Of a DNA stretch of 5,284 nucleotides, positions 4,965-5,284 are shown piece by piece. A program made the translations under genes and the position numbers. Origin of the DNA: Acidobacteriota bacterium (GTDB taxonomy: Bacteria > Acidobacteriota > Terriglobia > Terriglobales > Acidobacteriaceae); the NCBI GenBank assembly GCA_021841795.1, contig JAKCDN010000231.1, forward strand, positions 1 through 5,284. Reading direction: 5' to 3'. A model generated the notes under the pieces. It was not told the DNA's origin. It saw only the letters and a list, made by a program, of their open reading frames with translations, and did no database searches. How positions within the stretch are numbered: the stretch's first letter is position 1; each line of letters begins with the position of its first letter.

Positions 4965-5284
4965 GCAGGAACTGGATGGCAGCAATGGTGGCCCTCCTGG
5001 GCGCGGGCCTGCTGCTGGAACCGGCCGGCGCGCTTGGAAGTAGGCACAGCAAACCGGCTGTGGCAAGCAAAGCGACACCTCCCGAAGAGGCCTTGCGGGC
5101 GTATATCTCCCGCGTGCGCGCGCAGCAGGCTGCCGAGGTGCGCACTCCGGGTTCGCTATGGAGCGATCAGGGGCAACTGGTGCGGCTGGGCACGGACGTC
5201 AAGGCCTTCCGCCTGCACGATGTGGTGATGATTGTAGTCGGCGAGAGCCTTTCAGCCTCAGCAAACGGCCAGGTGAAGAACTCC
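4961..5284 (+). CDS. flgH: Flagellar L-ring protein FlgH, N-terminal part (3' end outside window)
   Basis: 108 codons are visible before the window ends, with no stop. A Sec signal peptide is seen: MSRNW, hydrophobic core about residues 6-19, and a likely cleavage around PAGALG. A charged linker follows, then the conserved FlgH entry, TPGSLW (62-67), RLGTDVKAFRLHDVV (75-89) and IVVGESLSASANG (91-103). FlgH forms the L ring in the outer membrane around the distal rod, so the host is diderm. No cysteine occurs in the visible 108 residues, so the lipobox of enterobacterial FlgH is absent. The ATG overlaps the flgA stop in an ATGA junction. flgI would be expected downstream but is not visible. 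Confidence 0.88.
   Translation, partial: MSRNWMAAMVALLGAGLLLEPAGALGSRHSKPAVASKATPPEEALRAYISRVRAQQAAEVRTPGSLWSDQGQLVRLGTDVKAFRLHDVVMIVVGESLSASANGQVKNS

Overview
This is a flagellar and chemotaxis locus, entirely on the + strand, about 60% GC by eye, with GTG starts in places. The gene order is 3' end of fliN, an uncharacterised zinc-finger plus GspE/MshE N-terminal-domain protein, cheY, a CheX-type phosphatase, flgF, flgG, a short flgA-like gene, and the start of flgH. The rod, P-ring chaperone and L-ring genes imply a diderm bacterium. The protein style and the odd second gene fit an acidobacterium best in my recollection of family resemblance. That assignment is inference, because the window has no rRNA or other taxonomic marker.

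Layout. 1-272 is the C-terminal SpoA domain of the switch protein FliN, truncated by the window edge. 260-1195 overlaps it by 13 bp and encodes a 311-residue protein with a four-cysteine cluster followed by a degenerate MshEN-like (c-di-GMP-binding type) domain and no ATPase domain. A 7-bp hairpin sits on its stop codon. The 144-bp gap that follows holds a near-consensus sigma-28 (FliA) promoter directly in front of cheY (1340-1723). cheX (1919-2404) follows after a 195-bp spacer. A 385-bp stretch with no convincing gene (2405-2789) opens with a perfect 12-bp inverted repeat and separates the chemotaxis pair from the rod and ring genes flgF (2790-3527), flgG (3610-4398), flgA-like (4449-4964) and flgH (4961 to the window edge).

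How they fit together. FliN is the C-ring surface that receives phospho-CheY. CheY is the diffusible switch signal and CheX would dephosphorylate it, so switch protein, signal and signal terminator are adjacent. The GspE_N-domain protein overlapping fliN may add a second-messenger input to the motor. This is the most interesting hypothesis here, but its motif is imperfect. FlgF and FlgG form the proximal and distal rod, FlgA chaperones the P ring and FlgH forms the L ring. All the flg genes fit hook-basal-body assembly, and the ATGA overlap between flgA and flgH indicates translational coupling. The sigma-28 promoter before cheY suggests late-class expression of the chemotaxis pair, independent of the upstream fliN transcript.
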